NCBI GenBank assembly: GCA_014383605.1
Contig: JACNHM010000458.1
Coordinates: forward strand, 1 to 21,344
Direction: 5' to 3'
DNA: 21,344 bases
DNA from: Chloroflexota bacterium
Lineage (GTDB): Bacteria > Chloroflexota > Anaerolineae > UBA3071
Position 1 is the stretch's first letter, and each line of letters begins with the position of its first letter. The notes under the pieces are model-generated. The model saw only the letters and a list, made by a program, of their open reading frames with translations. It made no database searches and had not been told where the DNA came from. The translations under genes and the position numbers were made by a program. This document shows positions 13,881-21,222 of this stretch, one piece after another.

Positions 13881-13905
13881 TCTATCTCCCCTCTCTATCT
13901 CTATC
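13881..13905. repeat. Hexamer array TCTATC after the SDR gene
   Basis: TCTATC occurs at 13881-13886, 13894-13899 and 13900-13905 with TCTC-rich filler. On the coding strand this is GATAGA, the unit seen at the thiolase/DUF35 junction. It begins six bases after the stop of the SDR gene. Confidence 0.7.
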
Positions 13906-13911
13906 TGCTGT

Positions 13912-14676
13912 TCACGTGCCGACGACGATGCCTCCATCCACTCGCAACACCACTCCCGAGATAAAGCTGGCCTCGTCTGACGCCAGGAAGAGGTAGGCGT
14001 TGGCGATATCCCGCACGTGCCCCAATCGGCCCAGCGGTGTGCGAGCCCTCATGCCCTCCAGAATCTTCTCCGGCATCTGCATCACCATCTCGGTGGCTGT
14101 GAAGCCAGGGGCCACGGCGTTGACGCGGATACCGTAGCGGCCCAGTTCGCGGGCCCACACCTTGGTCATGCCGATCACACCGGCTTTGGTGGCCACGTAG
14201 TTGGTCTGACCGAAGTTGCCATCCAGGCCGACGATGGAGCTGGCATTGAGGATCACGCCGCTGCCCTGCCTGATCATGACCGGGGCCACGGCCTGCGTGC
14301 AGTTGAACACGCCCTTGAGGTTGACGGCGATCACCAGGTCGAAGTCGGCCTCGGGCATCTGCTTGACCAACTCGCCGTCTTTGACCCTGACCAGCAGGTT
14401 GTCGCGCAGCACGCCAGCGTTGTTGACCAGGATGTCCACACGGCCATGCTTATCCACCACGTCGTCCACCCACCCCTGCACTGCCTGCCGGTCGGTGACG
14501 TCCACTCGATAGAAAGTGGCCCCGGAGCCGAGCTCCTGAACCGCGGCTTCGCCGGCCTCCTGGTTCACGTCGCAGATGACCACTTGGGCCCCTTCCTCGA
14601 TGAAACGTTGGGCCGTTGCCTTGCCAATACCCGCCGCTCCGCCCGTGATGAGGGCGACCTTGTCTTTCAAGCGCAT
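13912..14676 (-). CDS. fabG: FabG-like short-chain dehydrogenase/reductase
   Basis: The 254-residue classical SDR is of the 3-oxoacyl-(ACP or CoA) reductase type. The nucleotide motif TGGAAGIG is at 11-18, NNAG at 85-88, and the catalytic tetrad is Asn119, Ser147, Tyr160, Lys164 (YVATK). PGFTATEM and the ending DGGIVVGT are typical of FabG/PhaB-like enzymes. It probably interconverts 3-oxoacyl and (R)-3-hydroxyacyl thioesters with NAD(P)H in the cytoplasm. It is the first gene of the minus-strand cluster and lies upstream of acyl-CoA synthetase 2. Whether it serves fatty acid synthesis, PHA precursor supply or degradation cannot be read from the sequence; context favours a catabolic CoA pathway. 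Confidence 0.88.
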   Translation of the reverse strand: MRLKDKVALITGGAAGIGKATAQRFIEEGAQVVICDVNQEAGEAAVQELGSGATFYRVDVTDRQAVQGWVDDVVDKHGRVDILVNNAGVLRDNLLVRVKDGELVKQMPEADFDLVIAVNLKGVFNCTQAVAPVMIRQGSGVILNASSIVGLDGNFGQTNYVATKAGVIGMTKVWARELGRYGIRVNAVAPGFTATEMVMQMPEKILEGMRARTPLGRLGHVRDIANAYLFLASDEASFISGVVLRVDGGIVVGT

Positions 14677-14712
14677 AGTTGTACTCTCTCCCCTATCTGA
14701 TCTATTCTGTGA

Positions 14713-14779
14713 GGACGAAAGACCAAGGACGAAGGACGAGCCGCCAGACTTTCCGTCGTTCGTCTTTCGTCATTCGTCC
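14713..14779. repeat. Inverted heptamer arrays GGACGAA / CGTCNTT
   Basis: Left: GGACGAA, AGACCAA, GGACGAA, GGACGAG (14713-14740). Right: CGTCGTT, CGTCTTT, CGTCATT, CGTCC (14754-14779). The arms are reverse complements at about 22 of 26 positions with a 13-base spacer. They lie between the PHA synthase remnant and the SDR gene and could form a long hairpin in RNA from either strand. Confidence 0.85.
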
Positions 14780-14829
14780 GCCTCCACTTGACCTGGACTG
14801 TATCCTGATCGTCGCCAGCGCTGCCCGCC

Positions 14830-15084
14830 TCAGCGGGAGCGTGGCCCCAGCCACTCCACGATCTCCGGCCACAGCCTGTAGCGCGCCCGACCGCTGGCCA
14901 TGATGCCGACGTGCGTGGAGGGGATGACGCGCAACTCCTTGTCCTCGCTGGACGCCAGGTCCATGATGCTCTCCGCCTGCGACTGGGCCACGATGTGATC
15001 GTACTCGGCGACGATGTTGAGCAATGAGGCGCGTCTGGTCATTCTGGACACCATAGGTTGGCGGCTTCGCAAGGCTGGAAACAC
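14830..15084 (-). pseudogene. phaC: C-terminal remnant of a class III PHA synthase (PhaC)
   Basis: About 65 residues match the end of PhaC: LLNIVAEYDHIV (catalytic Asp region), then LASSEDKELRVIP, STHVGIMASGRAR (His region, usually GHIG or GHVG) and LWPEIVEWL. The nucleophile Cys domain and roughly the first 290 residues are absent. The frame upstream opens within or just after the terminator of the RRM gene, from a GTG without an SD. It therefore appears to be a stump left by a deletion or rearrangement whose breakpoint is near 15050-15085. Full-length relatives polymerise (R)-3-hydroxyacyl-CoA. Neighbouring FabG and MaoC genes are the enzyme types that supply that substrate. A different alpha/beta-hydrolase C-terminus is possible but fits less well. 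Confidence 0.68.
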
Positions 15085-15116
15085 AAAAGCGAGGCGCCAG
15101 ATGTCTGACGCCTCGC
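15085..15116 (-). terminator. Intrinsic terminator of the cold-shock transcript
   Basis: Stem GCGAGGCG..CGCCTCGC extends to 13 paired positions with one mismatch (15089-15116) and is followed on the minus strand by TTTT (15088-15085). It lies about 30 bases after the stop of the RRM protein gene. Confidence 0.85.
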
Positions 15117-15144
15117 TCCGTTGTTCTTTCGCTAGCGCTGGAAT

Positions 15145-15474
15145 CTACCAGCGATCGCGACGGCCGCCACCGCCGCCACCGCCGCCACCGCGGCGGTCAT
15201 AGCCACCTGATCGTTCTGTTCGCTCTCGGGGCGGCCGGGCCTCCGCCACGGTGATCTCTCGATCATCCAGCGAGGTGCCATTGAACGCGCTGATGGCCTT
15301 CTCGGCCCCTTCGACTGTTTCCATCTCCACGAAGCCAAACCCTTTCGAGCGGCCTGTGTAGCGGTCGCGGATCACCTCAGCCGACAGCACAGTGCCCTGG
15401 CCGCTGAACAGCTCGCGCAGTCCATCGTCCGTTGTGTCGTAGGACAGGCTGCCGACGTATAGTTTCTTATTCAT
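15145..15474 (-). CDS. RRM-type glycine-rich RNA-binding protein
   Basis: The 109-residue protein has one RNA recognition motif: RNP2 LYVGSL at 5-10 and RNP1 KGFGFVEM at 44-51. A basic tail with a run of nine glycines and RRDRW at the end follows. This is the architecture of bacterial Rbp proteins, best known as cold-induced RNA chaperones in cyanobacteria. The tail is encoded by a simple GGN-rich repeat. The gene follows a CspA-type gene by about 80 bases on the same strand, with only a small hairpin between and a strong terminator after it. The two are probably cotranscribed as a cold-shock unit (inference). The SD (GAGGAA) is rather far from the ATG. Confidence 0.9.
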   Translation of the reverse strand: MNKKLYVGSLSYDTTDDGLRELFSGQGTVLSAEVIRDRYTGRSKGFGFVEMETVEGAEKAISAFNGTSLDDREITVAEARPPRERTERSGGYDRRGGGGGGGGGRRDRW

Positions 15475-15521
15475 TTTGTTGTTTGTTCCTCTTTTTGTCT
15501 TTCAATCATTGTGCTCATCGC

Positions 15522-15540
15522 CCTGGTCCGAACGACCAGG
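15522..15540 (-). other. Short hairpin between the csp and RRM genes
   Basis: CCTGGTC and GACCAGG form a perfect seven-base stem with loop CGAAC about 15 bases after the csp stop. No T-run follows on the minus strand, so it is more likely an RNA-stabilising or partial-termination element than a full terminator. Confidence 0.5.
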
Positions 15541-15555
15541 CATTGCTGTACAGAT

Positions 15556-15765
15556 CTACAGCCTGACTACGTTGGCGGCCTGGGCACCCTTCTCGCCCAT
15601 GCGCACTTCGAATTCTACTTGCTCGTTCTCATCCAGATTGCGGAATCCCTCTTCCTGGATAGCTGAGAAGTGGACGAAGACGTCTTCGCCACCCTCGCGG
15701 GCGATGAAACCATAGCCCTTGGAGCCATTGAACCACTTGACCGTGCCAACAATACGCTCACTCAT
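15556..15765 (-). CDS. CspA-family cold shock protein
   Basis: The 69-residue single cold-shock domain has RNP1 KGYGFI (16-21) and RNP2 VFVHF (29-33), with [12 protein letters not shown] at the front. It should bind single-stranded RNA or DNA and act as an RNA chaperone. Two in-frame ATGs exist. The one at 15765 is eight bases from GGAGG, whereas the one at 15771 is only two bases away, so 15765 is preferred. A much longer upstream frame covers the leader and promoter and is not coding. The gene has a strong promoter and a leader of about 130 bases with two hairpins, as is usual for cold-shock mRNAs. Confidence 0.95.
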   Translation of the reverse strand: MSERIVGTVKWFNGSKGYGFIAREGGEDVFVHFSAIQEEGFRNLDENEQVEFEVRMGEKGAQAANVVRL

Positions 15766-15781
15766 GTGCATTTCCTCCTTT

Positions 15782-15804
15782 CCCTCAAAATCCGTCGGTG
15801 AGGG
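15782..15804 (-). promoter_or_regulatory. Leader hairpin next to the csp ribosome binding site
   Basis: CCCTCA and TGAGGG pair around an 11-base loop, ending three bases before the AAGGAGG of csp on the minus strand. It is placed where folding could affect ribosome access; a temperature-dependent role is inference. Confidence 0.45.
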
Positions 15805-15830
15805 TGAACCTGCCACGGTGAGCAGCGAAA

Positions 15831-15860
15831 CGCCGCCAGACTTGGCAAAGCCTGGCGGCG
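15831..15860 (-). promoter_or_regulatory. Strong leader hairpin in the csp 5' UTR
   Basis: CGCCGCCAG and CTGGCGGCG form a perfect nine-base GC-rich stem with a 12-base loop in the middle of the leader. On the minus strand TTTCG follows, so partial early termination is also conceivable. Confidence 0.55.
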
Positions 15861-15904
15861 GTAAACTACATCCGGACAGACACTTCCCTTCGACCTTCGC
15901 GCTC

Positions 15905-15933
15905 ACTATAGCACGGATAGAGATGCTTGTCAA
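15905..15933 (-). promoter_or_regulatory. Sigma70-type promoter of the csp-RRM transcript
   Basis: Minus strand: TTGACA (15933-15928), 17-base spacer, TATAGT (15910-15905), with an extended -10 (TGC before TATAGT). Predicted transcription starts near 15898, giving a leader of about 130 bases. Confidence 0.88.
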
Positions 15934-15964
15934 ATCCGCTACTGCAGATGTGCAGAAGCGGACA

Positions 15965-15992
15965 GCAGTCGGGAGGGTAGGTACCCTACTGC
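15965..15992 (-). terminator. Nested palindrome at the 3' end of the regulator gene
   Basis: AGGGTA-GG-TACCCT is nested within the outer arms GCAGT and ACTGC, overlapping the TAG stop of the regulator. There is no T-run, so termination is only possible, but it separates the regulator from the csp promoter about 30 bases downstream. Confidence 0.4.
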
Positions 15993-18900
15993 GAGAGTCT
16001 CTCGAACAGCGTTTGGGTAGCGGGGGAAGGTTCGACGCCCAGCTCGTCGCTGAGGGTGGCGACGCAGCGCTGGTAGACCTGGTGCACGTGAGGCCGGTTG
16101 CCCTGGGCAGCGTAGGCCCGCATCAGCAACCGGTAGGCGGCTTCCCAGGTGTCGTCGCGGCTCAGGATGGACTGACACACCTCAATGGCCTCGTCCCACG
16201 CTTCTTTTTCGATCAACAGCCGGGCCAGACGTTCGGCGGCGGTCAGGTAGAGCTGGCGCAGCCGCTCCCGCGTGGCTGCGGGCCAATCCTCGTACAAGCT
16301 GTCGAGCAGGTAGTCGTCCTCGTACAGCGACAACGCCCAGCGCAACGTGTCCACGTCATCAGAGGTGGCGAACTGCTCGAAATAGTCGGCGTCCACCGCC
16401 AGCCGCGCCGTCGGATTCAGCCGGTAGACGTCCTCCCGCCGGGCCACGAAGAAGGGCTGTGCGCCTCGCGGACGGCCTGGCTCCAGCGCCCGGTTCAGCG
16501 TGCTGAGCGCCACCTTGAAGTCCCGCAGCGCCGCCTCGGGGCCCAGGTGCGGCCACAGCCGGTCTACGATCTGCTCCCGATGCAGCCACTGGCCGCGATG
16601 GGTGAGCAGCAGTTGGAAGATCTGCCGCGCCTTCTCCCGCTGCCAGTCGCGGGAGGTCACCGGATCGTCGCCGCGCCAGGCGGCAAAGGTGCCCAGCGTG
16701 CGCACGGAGAGGGTGTAGCCGGGGTGGTATTCGACGCCGACCAGGTCCATCTCGCGCAGCAGCCGGTCGGCATACGCGGTCTCAATCCCTTGCCGCCGCG
16801 CGGCGATGAGCAAGGGCACGGCGGCCTGATCATCCTTCAGTCCCAGGTGGGTGCAGCGGGTCAGCAGCCCGTCGTAGCCGCGCTCGCGGGCCAGCGGCAC
16901 CAGGTCGGACAGGTGACCCAGCGCCCCGTCAACGTCGCCCTGCCACCAGCAGTTCAAGGCCAGCCAGAGCCATGCCGCCGAACGGCCGAAGGGGTCGCCC
17001 ACCTGAGCAAAGCCTTCGGCGGCGCCGTTGAGCCAGTGGCGAGCCTGCTCTGGCCGGCCAGCCAGGACGAAGCTGGCCCCCAACGTCACCTGGAGCACAT
17101 CGCTGCCCCACTCGTCGCCGGCCCGCCGGGCGATGATCAGGGCCTGCTGGGCATACCGCTGCGCGGCCGCCAGGTCTCCGGCGTAGCCATGGGCGCGGCA
17201 CAGGCCCCACAGCGGCTCCACCTGGACGCGCATCACTTCGAAGACGCGCACCTGCTCGATGGCGCGGTGGTAGCAGTTAATGGCCTGCTGCCGCATCCTG
17301 TCGTCCCAAGGCCAGAAGCCACACAATTGCAGGGCATGGCCCAGCCGCATGGTGCCCACCGCTTCCACGAAAGGAGATTCCAGGCGCTGGCCGATGGCCA
17401 TGCCCTCGCGGGCATACCGTTCGGCGGCCTGCCCATCGCCCTGCAAGGCGCAGATTAACGACAGGAGCACGACGGTCTCACGGTGAAAACGCTGGGCGCG
17501 GGATTGATCGGCCTGGCGCTCTTTCTCAGCCTGTTCCTCCAGCCGCCGCCGGCCTTCCGCCAACCGCCCGGTGCGCACCATGGCTCGGGCGTCCAGGTAG
17601 ACGTCGCCGGGGTCAGCTTGAGTGCGCAGCAGGCGGGCCTCGTGGTGCAGAGCCTGCGCCTCGTCCGGATAGCCCAGGTTCAACTTGTTTTCGGCCAGTT
17701 GATCCAGCAAGGCCGCGGCCTCCTGGCGGTGCTCCTGCGGTTCCAGCAACCGCAGCGCCTCTTCCAGCAGGCTCTCGGCTTTCAGGGGACGCACCGTGTC
17801 CAGGTAGACCTGGGCCTGGCCGCGCAGCGCGCGGCTGCGCCCCAGGCGATCACGCTGCTGCACGTAGCGATGCTCAGCCGCGGCGTAATGCTCCAGCGCG
17901 TCGTCGAAATGGGCCCGCAAACGCAGCACGTCGCCCAGCAGCAGATCCAGACCGGGATGGGCCACGCGCACCTCTTCGGGCAGGCGGGCGATCCAACCGC
18001 TGAGGCTGTCGAGGCGGCCCAGGCGCACCAGCCCCGGGCCGATCTCTTCCAGCAACTGGGCGGCTGCCGTGTGCTCCTGTGCTTCCAACAGGTGGTAGAC
18101 CGTTTCCTCCAGATGTCCTGTCTGGCGGAAATGGTCGGCGGCCCGGCGATGCAGCGCCTGCGCCTGCTCGGTGTTGCGGGCCAGTTGGGCCTGCAAGAAG
18201 TCGTGAAACAGCCGCTGGTAGCGGTACTCGTCGTCCCCCAGGGAGACCACGAACAGGCCACTCTCGTGCAGCCAGCGGAGCGTGCTCTGACTCCCCTGAA
18301 CCTCCAGCAGGTGATCGCAGGCTGCCCCGTTCATCTGGCGCAGCACCGCAGTGGTGAGAAGGAAACGCGGCACGTCCGGCGGCTGGCGGGCCAGTACCTC
18401 CTGCGCCAGGTAGTCAAACAGAGCTTCCAGCGAGGAGGGAAGGTGGCCCAGCACCGCCGCCAGGTCCGGTATGGCGCCACTCTGCAAGCCCTGCCAGACC
18501 ATCTGCAAGGCGATGGCCCAGCCTTCGGTCTCCGTCGCCAGGGCCTGGGCCTGCTGCGAGGAGAGGGGATGACCGTACTGCTCGCGGAAGAGCGCGGCGA
18601 TCTCGGCGGGGGTGAAGGCCAGGTCGGCACGGGTGATGGTCAAGACCTGGCCCTTGACGCGCCAGCGGGTGAGGGATGCAAAGGTGGGCAGTTGCCGGCT
18701 GGCGATGACGACGTGCAGCCGGGGTGGCAGGTAGTCCACCAAACGCTCCACCAGGGCAGCGATCTCGGGCACGTCGCCCACCAGGTGATAGTCGTCCAGC
18801 ACTAACACGGCCTCGCCGTCCAACCCGACGGTCAGAGCGTTGAGGAGTGGCGTCAACGCATCGGGCGTCACGCGGCCGCCCGACTTTTCCAGCAGGCGCA

Positions 18901-19195
18901 GGGCCGGCTCAGACCAGGCGGGCACCTGCCGGTCAAAGGCGCAGATGAGGTGGGCCAGGAACAGAAGGGGGTCCGTGTCTGGCTCGGTGATGGTGTACCA
19001 GAACAGCCGCTCCACGGCACCGGCCAGGGCGGCCAGGGTGGTGCTCTTGCCGTAGCCGGTGCCGGCCTGGACGAGGGTCAAGGGGTGATCGAGCACGGCG
19101 GCCAGGCGCGCCTCCAGGCGGGGGCGGCGCAGCACCCCTTTGCGCTGGCGGGGCGGGATCAGTTGGCTCTGGATCACCAGGTCTTTGAGTGCCAT
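15986..19195 (-). CDS. MalT-like STAND NTPase transcriptional regulator with C-terminal wHTH-BTAD
   Basis: The 1069-residue regulator starts at [18 protein letters not shown]. The Walker A motif is AGTGYGKST at 44-52 and Walker B VLVLDDYH near 131-137, within a MalT/LuxR-type STAND module. TPR-like helical repeats fill about 370-800. The C-terminus, from about 829, holds an OmpR-like winged helix ([25 protein letters not shown]) and a bacterial transcriptional activator domain (about 935-1069, [23 protein letters not shown]). It thus combines a MalT-type sensor with a SARP-type output instead of a LuxR helix-turn-helix. The longer frame to 19381 crosses the promoter and is rejected. TATAAT ends nine bases before the ATG and there is no SD, so the mRNA is probably leaderless. 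Its targets are unknown; the divergent PqqB-like operon is a candidate. Confidence 0.9.
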   Translation of the reverse strand: MALKDLVIQSQLIPPRQRKGVLRRPRLEARLAAVLDHPLTLVQAGTGYGKSTTLAALAGAVERLFWYTITEPDTDPLLFLAHLICAFDRQVPAWSEPALRLLEKSGGRVTPDALTPLLNALTVGLDGEAVLVLDDYHLVGDVPEIAALVERLVDYLPPRLHVVIASRQLPTFASLTRWRVKGQVLTITRADLAFTPAEIAALFREQYGHPLSSQQAQALATETEGWAIALQMVWQGLQSGAIPDLAAVLGHLPSSLEALFDYLAQEVLARQPPDVPRFLLTTAVLRQMNGAACDHLLEVQGSQSTLRWLHESGLFVVSLGDDEYRYQRLFHDFLQAQLARNTEQAQALHRRAADHFRQTGHLEETVYHLLEAQEHTAAAQLLEEIGPGLVRLGRLDSLSGWIARLPEEVRVAHPGLDLLLGDVLRLRAHFDDALEHYAAAEHRYVQQRDRLGRSRALRGQAQVYLDTVRPLKAESLLEEALRLLEPQEHRQEAAALLDQLAENKLNLGYPDEAQALHHEARLLRTQADPGDVYLDARAMVRTGRLAEGRRRLEEQAEKERQADQSRAQRFHRETVVLLSLICALQGDGQAAERYAREGMAIGQRLESPFVEAVGTMRLGHALQLCGFWPWDDRMRQQAINCYHRAIEQVRVFEVMRVQVEPLWGLCRAHGYAGDLAAAQRYAQQALIIARRAGDEWGSDVLQVTLGASFVLAGRPEQARHWLNGAAEGFAQVGDPFGRSAAWLWLALNCWWQGDVDGALGHLSDLVPLARERGYDGLLTRCTHLGLKDDQAAVPLLIAARRQGIETAYADRLLREMDLVGVEYHPGYTLSVRTLGTFAAWRGDDPVTSRDWQREKARQIFQLLLTHRGQWLHREQIVDRLWPHLGPEAALRDFKVALSTLNRALEPGRPRGAQPFFVARREDVYRLNPTARLAVDADYFEQFATSDDVDTLRWALSLYEDDYLLDSLYEDWPAATRERLRQLYLTAAERLARLLIEKEAWDEAIEVCQSILSRDDTWEAAYRLLMRAYAAQGNRPHVHQVYQRCVATLSDELGVEPSPATQTLFERLSQ

Positions 19196-19204
19196 GGTAG
19201 CCGA

Positions 19205-19233
19205 ATTATAACGCAAAACGGGCGGGCTGACAA
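19205..19233 (-). promoter_or_regulatory. Promoter of the MalT/BTAD regulator
   Basis: Minus strand: TTGTCA (19233-19228), 17-base spacer, TATAAT (19210-19205). The ATG begins only nine bases after the -10, so the transcript should start at or within a few bases of the start codon. Confidence 0.82.
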
Positions 19234-19244
19234 CCGGACAACTC

Positions 19245-19263
19245 TCGCCAAATCCTTTGGCGA
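19245..19263. promoter_or_regulatory. Perfect palindrome, candidate operator between divergent promoters
   Basis: TCGCCAAA-TCC-TTTGGCGA is an exact 8+8 inverted repeat with a three-base centre. It overlaps the -35 of the plus-strand promoter and lies 11 bases upstream of the -35 of the regulator promoter, a suitable site for control of both genes. Confidence 0.65.
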
Positions 19264-19285
19264 ATCGGCAGGAGTAGGATATAAT
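19257..19285 (+). promoter_or_regulatory. Promoter of the PqqB-like/sixA operon
   Basis: TTGGCG (19257-19262), 17-base spacer, TATAAT (19280-19285). This gives a leader of about 60 bases before the ATG at 19353. Confidence 0.75.
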
Positions 19286-19352
19286 GACGGCCGGAGAGGA
19301 CAGGGGATGTCGGACCTGACTCAGCGGAACCCTGCTGCTGTAGAGATGCGTC

Positions 19353-20198
19353 ATGAGCGTTGAGGCCATCCTGCTGGGCACGGCGCAGGATGGGGGTGTG
19401 CCGCAGGCTGGATGCTATTGCGCCCATTGCCGCGCCGCGCGGACTGACCCGGCTCAGGGCAAGTGGGTCACGTGTCTGGGGCTGGTGGATCAGGCCACCG
19501 GCCCGAGTTGGCTGATAGACGCCACCCCCGATTTTCGAGAGCAGTTGCATGCCCTGCACAGCCTGGCTCCTGATTGCCGGCTGGCCGGTATCGTGCTGAC
19601 CCACGCTCACGTGGGGCATTACGCCGGGCTGATCCACCTGGGGCGGGAGGCATGGCACACACAGGGGCTGCCTGTGTACGTCTCACCGCGGATGGCCGAC
19701 TTCCTGCGCAGCAATGGGCCCTGGTCGCAACTGGTCGCCTTGGGCAACATCCGGTTGTGTGTGCTCACGCCTGACCACGAGACCCCACTCAGTCCCAGTC
19801 TGCATCTGAGGCCCTTGCTCGTGCCTCATCGCGACGAGTTCAGCGACACGCTGGCGTTGGTGGTGCGCGGCCCCGCTCGGCGGCTGTTCTACTGCCCGGA
19901 CATTGATGCCTGGGATCGCTGGGAGCACGACCTGCGCCGCTTCGTGGCGGCGATGGACGTGGCCCTGCTGGATGGCACCTTCTTCAGCGCTGACGAGCTT
20001 CCCGGCCGTGATCTGAGCCAGATTCAGCATCCTCTGGCCACCGACACGGCGGAACGGCTGGTGGGAGTGCATTGCGACGTGCGGCTGATTCACCTCAACC
20101 ACAGCAACCCGCTGCATCGGCCTGGCCCCGATCGGTTGTGGCTAGCCGCGCGAGGGATCGGCGTGGGAACCTTTGGCCAGCGCTGGGAGTTGGGCTGA
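19353..20198 (+). CDS. pqqB: PqqB-like metallo-beta-lactamase-fold protein
   Basis: The 281-residue protein resembles PqqB, an MBL-fold protein needed for pyrroloquinoline quinone production. It has the N-terminal GTAQDGGVPQAGC with a Cys cluster (Cys21, Cys23, Cys26), LTHAHVGHYAGLIHLGREA (84-98), PHRDEFSDTLAL and LIHLNHSNPL. In the metal motif the Asp of HxHxDH is Gly88 (HAHVGH); PqqB relatives commonly depart from the canonical motif. No pqqA, C, D or E gene is visible, so it could be an orphan homologue with another substrate. It is the first gene of the divergent operon; sixA follows after 30 bases. The SD is weak. Confidence 0.82.
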   Translation: MSVEAILLGTAQDGGVPQAGCYCAHCRAARTDPAQGKWVTCLGLVDQATGPSWLIDATPDFREQLHALHSLAPDCRLAGIVLTHAHVGHYAGLIHLGREAWHTQGLPVYVSPRMADFLRSNGPWSQLVALGNIRLCVLTPDHETPLSPSLHLRPLLVPHRDEFSDTLALVVRGPARRLFYCPDIDAWDRWEHDLRRFVAAMDVALLDGTFFSADELPGRDLSQIQHPLATDTAERLVGVHCDVRLIHLNHSNPLHRPGPDRLWLAARGIGVGTFGQRWELG

Positions 20199-20228
20199 AC
20201 CTGAGACGATGGTGGATTGGAGAAGAGC

Positions 20229-20738
20229 ATGAAACAACTCACCTTGCTGCGCCATGGCAAATCGGACTGGAGTGCCCCCTATCCCAGCGATTTCGAACGT
20301 CCCCTCAAGGCCCGCGGCCGCCGCGACGTGCCGCGGATGGGCGAGTACCTGGCCGACCTCGGCCTGGTGCCTGATCTCATCGTCAGCTCTCCGGCCGAGC
20401 GGGCGCGGCAGACCGCCGAGCTGTTCGCCGCGGCCGTCGGCTACGACGGCGAGATCTTCTGGGATGAAGCCGTCTACGGAGCCGGCGTTGGCGAGCTAAT
20501 GGCCGTGCTGCGCCGGCTGCCGGACGATGCCGATCACGTCGTGCTCATCGGCCACAACCCCGGCCTGGAAAATCTGGCCTCTCGCCTGATCGGAGCTGAC
20601 GCGTACGACGTCCGCCTGCCCACGGCGGCCGCCGCGCATATCCTCCTCGCTGGGGAAAGCTGGCACGATGTGCAGGTCAACACCGGCCAGTTGCAGTGGC
20701 TGATGACACCCAAGATTCTCCAGGAGCAAGCGCCATGA
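20229..20738 (+). CDS. sixA: SixA-type phosphohistidine phosphatase
   Basis: The 169-residue histidine phosphatase has the phosphate-binding motif LLRHGKSDW at the N-terminus (catalytic His9), SSPAERARQTAE (Arg of the site, about 53-64) and IGHNPGLE (His109). Length and order match SixA, which dephosphorylates phosphohistidine in HPt domains or phosphotransfer proteins. The ATG at 20229 is preceded by GGAGAAGAGC; a TTG at 20217 would lie before this SD and is rejected. It is in the same direction as the PqqB-like gene. Its stop overlaps the ATG of the next short frame by an ATGA junction. The physiological partner is unknown. Confidence 0.9.
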   Translation: MKQLTLLRHGKSDWSAPYPSDFERPLKARGRRDVPRMGEYLADLGLVPDLIVSSPAERARQTAELFAAAVGYDGEIFWDEAVYGAGVGELMAVLRRLPDDADHVVLIGHNPGLENLASRLIGADAYDVRLPTAAAAHILLAGESWHDVQVNTGQLQWLMTPKILQEQAP

Positions 20739-20833
20739 AAGTAGACCGCATTGAGCTTTTCCACCCGCGAGAAAGGGCTGTTCATCGCCCTGCGGCTGGC
20801 CCGCAAGCGGAAGCGATGAGGAGGCGCACGTGA
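20735..20833 (+). pseudogene. 32-codon stump, possibly two gene ends fused
   Basis: The frame starts in an ATGA overlap with sixA and reads MKVDRIELFH, an N-terminus like that of enolase/mandelate-racemase superfamily proteins (such as MKITRIELYHV). It then becomes a low-similarity Arg/Pro/Ala tail. In the +1 frame the same DNA reads TREKGLFIALRLARKRKR then a stop, which looks like a genuine protein C-terminus. This suggests an internal deletion joining the start and end of one or two genes near 20760. The assignment of both halves is tentative. Confidence 0.4.
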
Positions 20834-21222
20834 TGGAACAGAACGACAAACTCAAGTGGACCACCAAGCTCATCTACGGCGTGGGTGACGTTGGCAACGC
20901 CGTCGTCAACTCAGCCGTCCAGTTTTTCCTCATGATTTTTTACACGGACGCGGCGCTCATCGCCCCGGCGCTGGCCGGCACGGCGCTGTGGGTGGCCAAG
21001 GGCTGGGACGCCGTCAACGATCCCCTGTTCGGCTGGCTCTCCGACCGCACCACCTCCCGCTTTGGCAAGCGTCGCGTCTACATGATCTTCGGAGCGCTGC
21101 CGTTGGCTGTGGCCATAACGCTGCTGTGGTTCGTACCCCAGGGTCTCCCCAACACCTGGACCTTCGTGTGGGCAGGGGTCTTTTTTCCCTCAGGCGGCCG
21201 CCCTCCAGATGGGCGTGCTTAG
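20833..21222 (+). pseudogene. GPH-family (MelB-like) sugar:cation symporter, N-terminal part only
   Basis: The N-terminus matches glycoside-pentoside-hexuronide symporters of the major facilitator superfamily: KLIYGVGDVGNAVVN, FFLMIFYTDAALIAPALAGTALWVAKGWDAVNDPLFGWLSDRT, then RFGKRR (loop 2-3). Three to four membrane segments are seen. Family members have about 450 residues; here the frame ends after 129 with a non-family tail (PSGGRPPDGRA) following the run TTTTTT near 21180-21185. Another frame stays open from there to the window end, but I do not recognise a transporter in it. Either a frameshift or rearrangement breaks the gene, or the contig end is unreliable. GGAGG lies eight bases before the ATG at 20833. 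Confidence 0.7.

Noticed and set aside
2897..14779. CRISPR array as explanation for the short repeats
   Set aside because: Units are only 6-8 bp, with no unique spacers of constant length and no cas genes.
15145..15210. GGN trinucleotide run in the RRM gene as another member of the spacer repeat families
   Set aside because: It encodes the glycine-rich tail typical of this protein family, so coding function explains it.
15766..15933. Long N-terminal extension of the cold shock protein
   Set aside because: It would cover the -35/-10 promoter and leader hairpins. Csp proteins are about 65-75 residues, and the ATG at 15765 has the correct SD spacing.
3196..18805. Long plus-strand open frames (for example 3196-4434, 5992-7638, 12663-13871, 15719-17458, 17483-18805)
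   Set aside because: They lie antisense to well-supported minus-strand genes, have no recognisable domains or SDs, and are a known by-product of high-GC codon bias. Several also read through repeat arrays.
19196..19381. N-terminal extension of the regulator to 19381
   Set aside because: It would cross both divergent promoters and overlap the PqqB-like gene. The conserved N-terminus begins at [10 protein letters not shown].
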